From contig NZ_FQVH01000013.1 in assembly GCF_900129075.1 (NCBI RefSeq), positions 1 through 61,548 on the forward strand: 61,548 nt of DNA. Reading direction: 5' to 3'. The first letter of the stretch is position 1; each line of letters begins with the position of its first letter. Below, piece after piece: positions 1 to 7,911 of the stretch. Under the pieces are notes generated by a model that ran no database searches, was not told the DNA's origin, and worked only from the letters and a program-made list of their open reading frames with translations. The DNA comes from Caldanaerobius fijiensis DSM 17918. Lineage in GTDB: Bacteria > Bacillota > Thermoanaerobacteria > Thermoanaerobacterales > Caldanaerobiaceae. A program made the position numbers and the translations under genes.

Positions 1-70
1 TTTTATCAGGATTTAATTCAAATTGTATAACCCTTTGTTTAAAATCAGGGTTGTTTTTCTTTAGTTTCAC
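1..70 (-). CDS. 5' end of an unidentified ORF running off the window (possible transposon-encoded protein)
   Basis: A GTG codon at 68-70 opens a reading frame that stays open to the edge of the window (23 codons, Lys/Asn-rich, beginning VKLKKNNPDFKQ). A strong ribosome site, GAGGGGG at 78-84, lies 7 nt upstream, so the start is credible. The product cannot be identified from so short a stretch. The IQFELNPDK segment vaguely recalls the N-terminal strand of TnpB-type proteins, which would fit the broken aminotransferase just upstream, but this is only a suggestion. Confidence 0.45.
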   Translation of the reverse strand, partial: MKLKKNNPDFKQRVIQFELNPDK

Positions 71-165
71 TTTTTCACCCCCTCGTCTTTCGCTTTTTTA
101 AGCTTATTTTTTTCATACATATAGTATATACCAATGCAAACTACAATTAAATAGCTGGATTTCAT

Positions 166-185
166 CTCTCTAATAAATTAGAGAG
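166..185. repeat. Perfect 8-bp hairpin at the break point of the aminotransferase
   Basis: CTCTCTAA at 166-173 is perfectly complementary to TTAGAGAG at 178-185 with a 4-nt loop. The stop codon of the truncated aminotransferase lies in it, and the partial ORF at 1-70 follows in the same direction. Short subterminal hairpins are typical of IS200/IS605-type ends. No direct repeats or known end sequence could be confirmed. Confidence 0.5.
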
Positions 186-1065
186 GATTCCCGCCGGTTT
201 TTCCTAAAGGAGCATAACCACAAGTTATTCCCTTAGCAAAAGTAATCATATCAGGCTTTACATTCCAGTTATTGATTGCAAAATATTCACCTGTTCTTCC
301 CCAACCCACCATTACCTCGTCGCAGATCATCATTATTCCAAACTCATCACAAATTTTTCTTACCCCTTCTAAATAACCCTTAGGCGGTATTATTACTCCA
401 TTGCTCCCCGTCACTGTTTCCAGAACTATTGCTGCAATGCTGCTTGGATCTTCGTAAATTATCTGTTCTCTCAATTTATCTACATAGTACCTGGACGCCT
501 CTTCTTCGCTGGAAAAATCAATTCCAGATCTATAAAGATATGGATCAAAAAACTTTACATAACCCACCAACCCCGGCTCACAAGCAAATCTCCTGGGCTC
601 TCCAGTGATATTTCCCGCTCCCATGGTCGAACCATGATAGGATCTGTACCTTGAAAACACCTTATATCTCCCCGTATACATCCTCGCCATCTTTACAGCA
701 TTTTCATTGGCATCTGCGCCACCAAGGGTAAAAAATACTTTTCCCATATTATCTGGTGCTATTTCTACTATTCTCCTGGCGAGTTCAGACCTTACATCTA
801 CGGCGTAACTTGGGGCTATATAAGCTAATCTTTCTGCTTGAGCCTTTATAGCCTCAATAACTTTTTTGTTTCCATGGCCTATATTGGAATTTACAAGCTG
901 TGAAGACATATCAAAATACCTTTTGCCATCGGCATCCCAGAAATATATCCCCTCTGCCTTAGTTATCACCAATGGATCCAGATTTCCATTGGCTGACCAA
1001 GAATGAAGATTGTATTTCCTGTCATAATCTTTAATTTGTTCCTTTGTCAATTCATAAGCTCTCAT
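178..1065 (-). pseudogene. Class-III (omega-amino acid) aminotransferase, C-terminally truncated
   Basis: PLP-dependent fold-type I aminotransferase of class III, the group that moves amino groups from omega-amino acids or diamines to a keto acid. The N-terminal two thirds is intact: the DE pair of the cofactor site is at residues 249-250 and the Schiff-base lysine is K278 in TFAKG. Family members run to about 430-460 residues, but this frame leaves the family pattern right after GYAPLG (283-288) and stops seven codons later. The small domain (about 150 residues) is therefore missing and the protein should be inactive. Start ATG has an AGGAGGG site. It lies downstream of a PucR regulator and an alcohol dehydrogenase on the same strand, suggesting an amine-to-aldehyde-to-alcohol route. 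The break coincides with a hairpin and a new ORF, consistent with insertion. Confidence 0.8.
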
Positions 1066-1090
1066 AATTTCAGCCCTCCTATTATAAATA

Positions 1091-1138
1091 ATGGCGCTAA
1101 TTTGAGAGAAAACCTCAAAATTAGCGCCATCGCTATGT
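1091..1138 (-). promoter_or_regulatory. Leader hairpin with a motif shared with the alcohol dehydrogenase leader
   Basis: Between promoter and start codon of the aminotransferase the transcript can form a 16-bp stem (arms 1091-1106 and 1114-1130, one bulged base). Its upstream flank, minus-strand ACATAGCGATGGCGCTA (1122-1138), matches 14 of 17 positions in the leader of the alcohol dehydrogenase at 3691-3707. The run after the stem is A/T-rich but not a clean U tract, so it is either a weak terminator, an mRNA-stability stem or a protein-binding palindrome. Confidence 0.5.
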
Positions 1139-1178
1139 GGAACTACACTGTTCTCTACGCTTTTCTAATTTTGTTTCA

Positions 1179-1207
1179 ATTATAGCATTATATATTCATA
1201 TTGTCTT
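1179..1207 (-). promoter_or_regulatory. Likely sigma-A promoter of the aminotransferase
   Basis: On the minus strand a perfect -10 (TATAAT, 1179-1184, preceded by an extended-type TGC) lies 17 bp from a partial -35 (AAGACA, 1202-1207). The start site would leave a leader of roughly 100 nt containing the hairpin at 1091-1130. Confidence 0.5.
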
Positions 1208-1243
1208 CCTACAAAAAGTATTAACATTTCTTTCTCTTTTCCT

Positions 1244-2464
1244 CTAATTCGCCGAATCCAAAAACTTGCCTATCATCAACGCCACCTTTAAATTAAACCT
1301 ATTGTCACCATCGGAAAGGTCTACTTTAAGTATCTCCTCAATCCTCTGCAATCTGTAATTTAACGTACTCCTGTGTATAAACAACTCCCCTGCGGTCTTA
1401 ACCATATTGCCATTCTCCCGCAAAAACACCTCCAGCGTGTTTAACAATCCCGTTCCGTTTCTTTCGTCATAATCCCTTAGCGGCCCCAGTATATCATCAT
1501 AAAACGCCTTTAATTCTCCATGGTCCTGTACTTCAAAGAGCAATCTAAACAAACCCATTTCATTGTAATGGGAAACCGCATCTTTGCCCATTACTCTATT
1601 TACAAATTTTATAGCCCTTTCAGCTTCCTTTAAACTTTTGCCCATTTCTTTTAAATCTCTATAGCATCTACCTATACCTACACTGACAGTTAAAGGAGCT
1701 AACTCGTGCGCTACACGCTGTCTTATATCTTCTGCAACATTTTTTATCATATATTTATCTTTCGTGGTTTTACATGGCCATATAAATATAACAGAATCCC
1801 GCATTAACATAGAAAGAACCTTTTTACCGTATTTTTCAAAAATGTTAAGTATTATTTGATGAAGATGTGATTTTATCTCTACGATATTTTTTTCGTCTCT
1901 TATATTTTCCCTTTTTAAATATTCTCCAAACCCGTCTATATCCACAATGCAGGCACAATGGGGACAATTGAGATTATAACCGTAATACTCCGCCTCTTTT
2001 AATATAACCTCTGTAGATTTAAAATTGCCAAACAGTATATTATTTAGCAGTTCACTTACAGACTTTTCCTCTGCCTGTTTTTTTATAATATAATTACAGA
2101 TAGACTGGGTTACATCCACCAATTTTATTTCCCATGGGAGCTCGAAAACCGGGAAATCGAGAGAATCTGCAAAATCTCTTACTTCATGGGGTATATGGCT
2201 TATATACGGTCCTACCTTGATAACCAGCCCTGCCAGGTTTTTTTCATTTAAATCCTTTATCAACTGTAACCACAACCACACATCTTCTCTTATGCTCATC
2301 CCCGTTGTAAACAGTAATTCTCCTCCATGAACCCATTGGGTAATTTTCGGCACATCGGATACATGTACCCACCTTAAAATCCTATCCAGTCCACCCATTC
2401 CCGCGACGATCTTCATATCCTTTAAAGCAGGCAACGCCAGTATATCCCTGCATCTAATACTCAT
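1244..2464 (-). CDS. PucR-family transcriptional regulator
   Basis: 406-residue regulator with the usual PucR architecture. An N-terminal PucR ligand-sensing domain (about 1-125, starting MSIRCRDILALPAL) is followed by a GGDEF-like middle domain (about 165-285) and a C-terminal helix-turn-helix of the PucR/CdaR kind (about 335-395, with HRSTLNYRLQRIEEIL). Such proteins usually activate neighbouring catabolic genes for purines, amines or amino acids in response to the substrate. It sits between an iron alcohol dehydrogenase and a class-III aminotransferase, all on the same strand, with 57 nt to the former, so it probably controls them. The shared motif in both leaders is a candidate target. 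The inducer cannot be read from sequence. Confidence 0.88.
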   Translation of the reverse strand: MSIRCRDILALPALKDMKIVAGMGGLDRILRWVHVSDVPKITQWVHGGELLFTTGMSIREDVWLWLQLIKDLNEKNLAGLVIKVGPYISHIPHEVRDFADSLDFPVFELPWEIKLVDVTQSICNYIIKKQAEEKSVSELLNNILFGNFKSTEVILKEAEYYGYNLNCPHCACIVDIDGFGEYLKRENIRDEKNIVEIKSHLHQIILNIFEKYGKKVLSMLMRDSVIFIWPCKTTKDKYMIKNVAEDIRQRVAHELAPLTVSVGIGRCYRDLKEMGKSLKEAERAIKFVNRVMGKDAVSHYNEMGLFRLLFEVQDHGELKAFYDDILGPLRDYDERNGTGLLNTLEVFLRENGNMVKTAGELFIHRSTLNYRLQRIEEILKVDLSDGDNRFNLKVALMIGKFLDSAN

Positions 2465-2521
2465 AATATTTGCCCCCTATAAAAGCAGAAAACCAAAAAC
2501 CCCACCCTTTTAAAGCTTTGA

Positions 2522-3643
2522 TCATATCCACATCAAACTGCTCTTATAAATCTTAAAGAGATCCTCCTGTGTAACAACTTTTTTATTGTTAGCGATATTG
2601 GGAGCTTGTATGGCAATTGATGCGTAATGAGCCATCTCGCTCTCAGATATATCCGGTCTTTTGTCAACCCTTTGGAGAAGGCCACTTACAATGCTCCGCA
2701 ATTCCTCAATATCTCCTATATTAAGTAAACTCAAAATGTGCTCTACCTTATCCCCATCGGTTTCGCAGTTGAACTTAAGGTAATCTGCTAAAAGCATACC
2801 GTTAGCCCTGCCGTGAGGTATGTCCTTGTAGTAAGTTAAAGAATAGCCCATGGCGTGAACTATAGAGGTACCGGTATGTGCTATCAACATCCCGCCTAAC
2901 AGCGATGAATTTAATAATACCTCTCTTGTTTTCAGGTCCAGCTGGCCATCCATAACACTTTTGTAATTTTTGCTAAGCCCTTTAAGGCCTTTTTCCACCA
3001 TCCAAAAGTAAAAGTCACTGTATTTCACCGATAAATATCCCTCAATTAGATGGGATAGTGCGTCAAGCATGGTATCTACAGTGACACTATATGGAAGGTT
3101 TATGGTGTATCTGGCATCGAGATAAGCCACCTGAGGGAAAATATACGGGCTTACAAAATTCTTTTTAGAGCCTATCCTGTCGTATGTCAATATAGAATAG
3201 GGAGTAACCTCACTTCCCGTGCCGGCCGTAGTGGGAACAGCTATAATTGGCAAGGGTTTATTTTTAAACGCATTGCTAAAAAGTTCTTCGGCATCCATCA
3301 TGGGATTTGCAGCTAATACAGCAATGGCCTTTGAGGCATCCAGAGGCGACCCGCCTCCTATACCGATTACAAAATCTACATCCGCTCTCCTTGCTACGTC
3401 AGCGCCTTCCGACACATTTTCCAGATCTGGATTAGACCTCACTCTGTCAAAGATCTCGTATTTTATCCCGTGGCTCTCCAGTGCTGATATCACATCGTCA
3501 AGGGATCCATTATTTCTGGAACTCTTTCCTGTGACGATAAGGGCTTTATGACCTATAGTCATATAATTGCTGTTCTCTTTTATACAATTTTCTCCAAAAA
3601 TAATCCTGGTAGGTATAAAATAATTATATTTCATACTGGTCAC
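2522..3643 (-). CDS. Iron-containing (type III) alcohol dehydrogenase
   Basis: 373-residue NAD(P)-dependent, metal-dependent alcohol dehydrogenase of the FucO/DhaT/butanol-dehydrogenase family. The cofactor loop GGGSPLDASK is at about 97-106 and the PTTAGTGSEVTPYS motif at 137-150. All four metal ligands are visible: D194 and H198 (DALSH), H263 (VHAMG) and H277 (IPHGR). Length is normal. It most likely reduces a short-chain or omega-functionalised aldehyde to the alcohol, recycling NAD(P)H. Substrate is unknown, but the aminotransferase two genes downstream would generate such an aldehyde from an amine (for example a 4-aminobutyrate-like compound). Transcribed from its own sigma-A promoter with a palindromic leader. 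Start ATG has an AAGGAG site. Confidence 0.9.
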   Translation of the reverse strand: MTSMKYNYFIPTRIIFGENCIKENSNYMTIGHKALIVTGKSSRNNGSLDDVISALESHGIKYEIFDRVRSNPDLENVSEGADVARRADVDFVIGIGGGSPLDASKAIAVLAANPMMDAEELFSNAFKNKPLPIIAVPTTAGTGSEVTPYSILTYDRIGSKKNFVSPYIFPQVAYLDARYTINLPYSVTVDTMLDALSHLIEGYLSVKYSDFYFWMVEKGLKGLSKNYKSVMDGQLDLKTREVLLNSSLLGGMLIAHTGTSIVHAMGYSLTYYKDIPHGRANGMLLADYLKFNCETDGDKVEHILSLLNIGDIEELRSIVSGLLQRVDKRPDISESEMAHYASIAIQAPNIANNKKVVTQEDLFKIYKSSLMWI

Positions 3644-3660
3644 TCCTTTTGTTTTATAAT

Positions 3661-3707
3661 TATAAAAATAAAAGGCGCTATTATAAATAATAGCACCTTT
3701 GCTATGT
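3661..3707 (-). promoter_or_regulatory. Palindromic leader hairpin with U-rich tail upstream of the alcohol dehydrogenase
   Basis: Arms 3674-3684 and 3687-3697 give an 11-bp stem (one G-U on the minus strand) followed by TTTTATTTTT, so it looks like an intrinsic terminator. It begins only about 10 nt after the expected transcription start, which is too close for an ordinary attenuator. The upstream flank carries the same 17-nt motif as the aminotransferase leader. The rest of the gene-free stretch 3644-3990 holds the promoter at 3715-3744 and the tRNA-operon terminator. Confidence 0.5.
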
Positions 3708-3714
3708 TATAAAA

Positions 3715-3744
3715 ATTATATCAAATCCTAAATGCTTATGACAA
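3715..3744 (-). promoter_or_regulatory. Sigma-A promoter of the alcohol dehydrogenase
   Basis: Minus-strand -35 TTGTCA (3739-3744) and -10 TATAAT (3715-3720) separated by 18 bp. The transcript would start near 3708, at the shared leader motif. Confidence 0.65.
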
Positions 3745-3870
3745 GTCTCCCGCTCCAAAATATGGATCGTTATATTATTTTTATTTTTGTATAGATATTA
3801 TTTTGCTTTTAATGCGCCAAAAATAAAAGAGATAATCATAAAAAAGCCGGAGTATATCGTTTCCAGATGC

Positions 3871-3905
3871 AAAATTAAAAACCTCCGATATAACACATCA
3901 GAGGT
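3871..3905 (-). terminator. Intrinsic terminator of the tRNA operon
   Basis: Minus-strand ACCTCTGA (3898-3905) pairs with TCGGAGGT (3881-3888; one G-U), followed by TTTTTAATTTT. Just upstream, AGAGGT and ATCAGA segments could pair with parts of the same stem, so alternative folds are possible. Confidence 0.7.
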
Positions 3906-3990
3906 CTGCGGTTTCACAAATTCTGATTAACCTCTCCTGAACTACCCCTCACCACAATAGACGAAATCCCCATTTAAACATATAAAATAG

Positions 3991-4062
3991 CTGGGATGGC
4001 AGGATTCGAACCTACGAATGCCAGAGTCAAAGTCTGGTGCCTTACCGCTTGGCTACATCCCA
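3991..4062 (-). tRNA. tRNA-Gln(TTG)
   Basis: Complete cloverleaf of 72 nt read on the minus strand. Acceptor TGGGATG pairs with CATCCCA, the T-arm has TTCGAAT, and the anticodon loop CTTTGAC gives TTG. The 3' CCA is not encoded. Last tRNA of the seven-gene cluster. Confidence 0.95.
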
Positions 4063-4082
4063 ATCTTTTTATCTCTTCCATG

Positions 4083-4156
4083 TGCGCCCTGTAGGATTCG
4101 AACCTACGACCTCCAGATTCGAAGTCTGTCACTCTATCCAACTGAGCTAAGGGCGC
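4083..4156 (-). tRNA. tRNA-Arg(TCG)
   Basis: Minus-strand cloverleaf of 74 nt with acceptor GCGCCCT/AGGGCGC. Anticodon loop CTTCGAA gives TCG, reading CGN arginine codons. The first pair of the anticodon stem is an A-G mismatch. CCA is not encoded. Confidence 0.95.
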
Positions 4157-4195
4157 CCATTTTCTTATATCGTATATTTTAGTTTATAATAAAAG

Positions 4196-4269
4196 AGCGG
4201 ACAACGAGGTTCGAACTCGCGACCTCCACCTTGGCAAGGTGGCGCTCTAGCCAGCTGAGCTATGTCCGC
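4196..4269 (-). tRNA. tRNA-Gly(GCC)
   Basis: Minus-strand cloverleaf of 74 nt. Acceptor GCGGACA/TGTCCGC, anticodon loop TTGCCAA (GCC), T-arm with TTCGAAC. One of two glycine tRNAs in the cluster. Confidence 0.95.
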
Positions 4270-4277
4270 ATAAACAG

Positions 4278-4361
4278 TGCGGAAGAAGGGACTTGAACCC
4301 CCATGGCCTTGCGGCCACTAGAACCTGAATCTAGCGCGTCTGCCAATTCCGCCACTTCCGC
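4278..4361 (-). tRNA. tRNA-Leu(CAG)
   Basis: Class II tRNA of 84 nt on the minus strand with a long variable arm (TGGCCGCAAGGCCA). Acceptor GCGGAAG/CTTCCGC, anticodon loop TTCAGGT (CAG), discriminator A as expected for leucine. Confidence 0.95.
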
Positions 4362-4375
4362 ATACTTTATAACAG

Positions 4376-4450
<75 letters not shown>

Positions 4451-4456
4451 ATAGAG

Positions 4457-4530
4457 TGCGCCTAGAGAGAGTCGAACTCCCGACACACGGATTAGAAGTC
4501 CGTTGCTCTATCCAACTGAGCTATAGGCGC
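4457..4530 (-). tRNA. tRNA-Arg(TCT)
   Basis: Minus-strand cloverleaf of 74 nt. Acceptor GCGCCTA/TAGGCGC, anticodon loop CTTCTAA (TCT) for AGA/AGG arginine codons, which are common in this genome's genes. Confidence 0.95.
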
Positions 4531-4535
4531 ATGGG

Positions 4536-4606
4536 AGCGGGTGAAGGGAATCGAACCCTCGCGACCAGCTTGGAAGGCTGGGGCTCTACCATTGAGCTAC
4601 ACCCGC
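4536..4606 (-). tRNA. tRNA-Gly(TCC)
   Basis: Minus-strand cloverleaf of 71 nt. Acceptor GCGGGTG/CACCCGC, anticodon loop CTTCCAA (TCC). It is the first gene of the tRNA operon, directly behind two promoters. Confidence 0.95.
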
Positions 4607-4619
4607 ATCACAATAATTA

Positions 4620-4648
4620 ACTATATCACTTTTTATTTTCTCTGTCAA
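4620..4648 (-). promoter_or_regulatory. Proximal promoter of the tRNA operon
   Basis: Minus-strand -35 TTGACA (4643-4648) and -10 TATAGT (4620-4625) with a 17-bp spacer, ending about 14 nt before tRNA-Gly(TCC). Confidence 0.8.
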
Positions 4649-4680
4649 CTGTATCTTATTATATCCAGCTGACGAATTAT

Positions 4681-4709
4681 AGTATACTAAATAAAATGAT
4701 GTTTGTCAA
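4681..4709 (-). promoter_or_regulatory. Distal promoter of the tRNA operon
   Basis: Minus-strand -35 TTGACA (4704-4709) and -10 TATACT (4681-4686) with a 17-bp spacer, 61 bp upstream of the proximal promoter. Tandem promoters of this strength are usual for stable-RNA operons. Confidence 0.8.
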
Positions 4710-4789
4710 TATTTTTTTACCGTTTTATGTTGCTATTCTGTTGGTTGCCAACAATGAAAAATAAATTTAAATACGGTCTAAAAAGTTTT

Positions 4790-5302
4790 TCATATTTTCC
4801 CTTTAATATGTTTATAATAATATGAGATAAAAGCCGTAAGCGCATAGTCATAGACTATAAACGCAGCTAAAAGGAATAGATAAACAATCCACCATGCATA
4901 GTGAAATACGTTATTATAAATATTCCCGGCAAATGCGGTTGCTAAATAGTAAAGTATTAATAAGTCACAATTAAAAAACAACAGCTTTAATATGTACTGT
5001 ATATAGAGATTTTTAATAACACCCTCAATATAAGCTTTAAGTATTCCATAAAGCCCAAAGAACAACGCGTATAAAGTCACAATGGATTTATTTTGTGCAA
5101 AATATAATGCCAATAAAAAGGTTGTACCTAAAGATAACCATCCGGCTTTTATCCCTACTTCAATAATAATTACTGCCAGAATAATAGAACATATCATAAG
5201 CAAAAACAATCGACTTGTTGGCAGTATAGATGCTAGATAAAGTATTATTAAAATCGATGCCGAAAGAATTCCTCCTATTGCTATATTTCTGGTATTTGAC
5301 AC
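4790..5302 (-). CDS. Hypothetical membrane protein, about five or six TM segments
   Basis: 170 residues, almost wholly hydrophobic. I count five or six membrane spans: an N-terminal one (about 8-28), a pair around 33-52 and 57-85, one near 102-125 and a last one near 135-160, with a basic C-terminal tail (YKHIKGKI). No catalytic or transport motif is recognisable. A GIKAGW segment after the second span recalls small uncharacterised clostridial membrane proteins. It is the last gene of the rph-rdgB-phosphodiesterase-DUF5685-DnaJ operon, 15 nt after the DnaJ-like gene, so it is probably co-expressed, but nothing shows a shared function. No clear terminator follows. Confidence 0.75.
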   Translation of the reverse strand: MSNTRNIAIGGILSASILIILYLASILPTSRLFLLMICSIILAVIIIEVGIKAGWLSLGTTFLLALYFAQNKSIVTLYALFFGLYGILKAYIEGVIKNLYIQYILKLLFFNCDLLILYYLATAFAGNIYNNVFHYAWWIVYLFLLAAFIVYDYALTAFISYYYKHIKGKI

Positions 5303-5317
5303 AACACTCCCTCCATA

Positions 5318-5965
5318 TCAAAAGCAAGAACACATATCCCCACCTATGCATTCACAACACGTGTCACAAGCCCACAGCGTGCACAGAGCGCGGCAACAAT
5401 CGTCTTCGCGACCTATAGTATTGTACACATTCCGTTGGTAATTACTTCTCATACTCATCATATTATTTAATGCTTCTCTATATTCGGGGTTTCCCGGTTC
5501 CATATCTACGGCCATCCTGAAGCAGCTGTAGGCATCTCCATAACGGCCTAAATAATAGTTGACATAGCCATAAAGATAATACCATCGAGCGTTTCTATCC
5601 CTTATACTCTGCAGTATGCTCTCGGCTCTATAAAAATCCTTCCGGTTTATAGCATCAATAACCATTGAAAATCTATCATTTTCACCACTGCTGTATGAAT
5701 TACTGTAAGATGATCTACCATATGAATCATTCCCGCTGTATCTTTGTTCATAATGCATATTATTTTGAGTAGTACCGGTACGGCCTTCCATAATCATATT
5801 GTATGCTTCATTGATTTCTTTTAGTTTTTCCTCAGCCAGTTCTTTTAATGGATTATCTCCATACTGATCAGGATGATACTTTTTTACCAATTCCCTATAT
5901 GCCTTTTTTACTTCATCAATAGAAGCTCCTTCCCTTAATCCCAATACTTCATATGGGCTCCGCAT
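5318..5965 (-). CDS. DnaJ-domain protein with TPR-like middle and Cys-rich tail
   Basis: 215 residues. The N-terminal J domain (about 1-63) has the HPD triad that stimulates Hsp70 ATPase. A Ser/Tyr/Asn-rich linker follows (about 68-95), then a TPR-like helical region (about 95-165, with [21 protein letters not shown]). The C-terminal 35 residues contain about nine cysteines (CCRALC, CDTCCEC, CSCF), suggesting metal binding or lipidation. It is not the classical DnaJ, lacking the Gly/Phe region, zinc finger and C-terminal substrate domains, so it is probably a specialised DnaK co-chaperone. Its start overlaps the end of the DUF5685 gene by 31 nt, suggesting coupled translation. Confidence 0.85.
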   Translation of the reverse strand: MRSPYEVLGLREGASIDEVKKAYRELVKKYHPDQYGDNPLKELAEEKLKEINEAYNMIMEGRTGTTQNNMHYEQRYSGNDSYGRSSYSNSYSSGENDRFSMVIDAINRKDFYRAESILQSIRDRNARWYYLYGYVNYYLGRYGDAYSCFRMAVDMEPGNPEYREALNNMMSMRSNYQRNVYNTIGREDDCCRALCTLWACDTCCECIGGDMCSCF

Positions 5966-6831
5966 TTCTTCTTATCCCCTTTCAAAACCATCTCTGCCTC
6001 TTTGTATAACCCTAAATAAATCACATTATCTACTATGCCTTTATTTTTCTTTAACTTTAACCTGCCATAGCACTGGCTTATGACACTCAATGTAAATGTC
6101 AAGTTAAACTCTACCCAGTCTAAAACTCGTTCTTTAAATTCATCAATTGGCTCACCACTATATTCAAATTGCAAAAGAAGAGGATTATAACTGTCTTTTT
6201 CTATATCCCGTTGAATATCATCAAAAGCATCAATAATGTATATAAACCTACCTATGTGATATGCCATTTCAGCTATATTTGCCAGTTCCTCATCCGATAG
6301 CTTTAAATCCGGGTATAAAAAAATATCCTTTAAAATACGTGCAAAAGGTTCAGCCACTACATCAACGCTCCTGCATCTATCCCGTTCCAATTTGTTCAAT
6401 TCCTCAATATGCTTTCTAATGTCGCTCTCTTTATCAGGAAATTTTTCCTTTGCCTTTTTAAATATTTTATAAAAAAGTGTTGATGCTGTAAAGCCAAAGA
6501 CAGACTTATCATCTCTTTTAGCATCTATAAACTTATAATAGGTGAGTATCGTGCTCATATCCGCAGCATAAGTAAGAAATGGGTTGTCCCTTAAAACAGG
6601 CCTTTTCTTTATTGGGCTTATAATACATCCTTCTTTGCTTATGACAATTTCTTCATCCGATAATGCTGACAGCAGGATTGCTAGGAAGGTAAACTCATAA
6701 TTCAACGTAAACCTGCTTATCTGACCATAATTACGTCCTAACTCCTTACAAAGGCCACAATAATAAGCAGTAAAAACCTGGTATTCTTTTATCTTCATTT
6801 CAGGCTTATAAGGTTTTATATAGCCAAACAT
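5935..6831 (-). CDS. DUF5685 family protein
   Basis: 298 residues, beginning [17 protein letters not shown] and then [10 protein letters not shown], the signature of the uncharacterised DUF5685 family found in Firmicutes next to DnaJ-like genes. The sequence looks all-helical and soluble; a CxxC near the N-terminus may bind metal. I chose the ATG at 6829-6831, preceded by GGAG 8 nt away, over an upstream TTG that would overlap the phosphodiesterase gene. This leaves one base between that gene's stop and this start. The 31-nt overlap with the DnaJ-like gene suggests the two products act together, possibly as chaperone and client. Function unknown. Confidence 0.8.
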   Translation of the reverse strand: MFGYIKPYKPEMKIKEYQVFTAYYCGLCKELGRNYGQISRFTLNYEFTFLAILLSALSDEEIVISKEGCIISPIKKRPVLRDNPFLTYAADMSTILTYYKFIDAKRDDKSVFGFTASTLFYKIFKKAKEKFPDKESDIRKHIEELNKLERDRCRSVDVVAEPFARILKDIFLYPDLKLSDEELANIAEMAYHIGRFIYIIDAFDDIQRDIEKDSYNPLLLQFEYSGEPIDEFKERVLDWVEFNLTFTLSVISQCYGRLKLKKNKGIVDNVIYLGLYKEAEMVLKGDKKKCGAHMKYWD

Positions 6832-6832
6832 A

Positions 6833-7315
6833 TCAATTCTCCAATACAATCATTCCATAATCAATCTTCTTCTCGTCGATAAATACAATCGCACATGTTC
6901 TTTGAACGCCACACCTTGGCATAGATACACTACCAGGATTAATTATGTGTACATTACCCAAACGCTCCATCATCGGACAATGGGTATGGCCAAACAAAGC
7001 TACTTCTGCTCCCAATTCCTTTGCTCTCTCATACAATTCCATATACCCAATTTTAACATTGTATCTATGCCCATGAGTCATAAAAACTTTTCTTCCACAT
7101 ATCTCCAATAGCTTTTCACTGGCATCGCCGTATCCAAAATCGCAATTTCCCATTACATATTCAAATTTTATATTCGGAAAGATCTTGGCCAGCTTTACAG
7201 CATCGGTAAAATTATCACCCAGATGCAAGACCATGTCCACAGGACCCATTTGCTCTATAGCCTTTTGTGCTAATACAATTGCCCTATGGGTATCACTTAT
7301 TACACCGATTCTCAT
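6833..7315 (-). CDS. YfcE/MJ0936-family metallophosphoesterase
   Basis: 160-residue calcineurin-like phosphodiesterase. The metal-binding motifs are all present: DxH (SDTH, residues 7-10), GDN (HLGDN), GNCD, THGH and GHTH near residue 110. The compact size and GHTHCPM ending match the YfcE/MJ0936 group, which hydrolyses artificial phosphodiesters; the physiological substrate is not established. Its start overlaps the end of rdgB by four bases (ATGA). The rph-rdgB-phosphodiesterase order is a common Firmicute arrangement of nucleic-acid housekeeping genes. Confidence 0.9.
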   Translation of the reverse strand: MRIGVISDTHRAIVLAQKAIEQMGPVDMVLHLGDNFTDAVKLAKIFPNIKFEYVMGNCDFGYGDASEKLLEICGRKVFMTHGHRYNVKIGYMELYERAKELGAEVALFGHTHCPMMERLGNVHIINPGSVSMPRCGVQRTCAIVFIDEKKIDYGMIVLEN

Positions 7316-7911
7316 AACATCACATCCAACTTTTTTATATATTTTTTCATCTGCTCTAATGCTTTAGCCCTGTGACTTATGCGATTTTTAACCATATCAT
7401 CCAGCTCCGCGAAAGTCATGTTATACTCGGGAACATAAAATACTGGATCATAACCAAATCCGTTACTGCCCCTCATCTCATGGGCTATTTTCCCATCACA
7501 TACCCCTCTTGTTATAATAGCAGTACCATCAGCTAAGACAAACGCGATAGCGCATACAAATCGGGCATTTCTTTGATCTTCGGGTGCCGATTCCATCTCA
7601 CGAAGCAACTTCATTATATTTTCCTGATCTGTAGCGCTATCTCCTGCATATCTGGCTGTATATACACCCGGCGCTCCTTTAAGGTAATCCACTTCCAGTC
7701 CCGAATCATCAGCAATACACGGAAGACCTGTGGCCTTGTGGTACGTATAGGCCTTTTTAAGCGCATTTTCTTCAAAGGTCTTGCCATCTTCAATCACATC
7801 TATATCTATGTCCAGGTCTGTAAGATCCATTAGTTCGAGATCCATGTCACTCATAATTTTTTTCATTTCTATTGCTTTGCCTTGATTTTTTGTCACCAGC
7901 AATACTTTCAT
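7312..7911 (-). CDS. rdgB: XTP/dITP diphosphatase (RdgB/HAM1 family)
   Basis: 199 residues, near the usual family length. It hydrolyses deaminated purine nucleotides (dITP, XTP) to the monophosphate, keeping them out of DNA and RNA. The N-terminal [13 protein letters not shown] substrate loop, the [24 protein letters not shown] motif region, GFGYDPVF and the C-terminal SHRAKAL are all visible. The start codon lies 65 nt inside the 3' end of rph; the N-terminal MKVLLVTKN matches the family exactly, so the overlap appears real and suggests translational coupling. Four bases are shared with the phosphodiesterase gene downstream. Confidence 0.94.
   Translation of the reverse strand: MKVLLVTKNQGKAIEMKKIMSDMDLELMDLTDLDIDIDVIEDGKTFEENALKKAYTYHKATGLPCIADDSGLEVDYLKGAPGVYTARYAGDSATDQENIMKLLREMESAPEDQRNARFVCAIAFVLADGTAIITRGVCDGKIAHEMRGSNGFGYDPVFYVPEYNMTFAELDDMVKNRISHRAKALEQMKKYIKKLDVML

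Noticed and set aside
3661-3707. T-box or known riboswitch in the alcohol dehydrogenase leader
   Set aside because: No GGTGGNACCGCG box or specifier structure; the leader before the hairpin is only about 10 nt.
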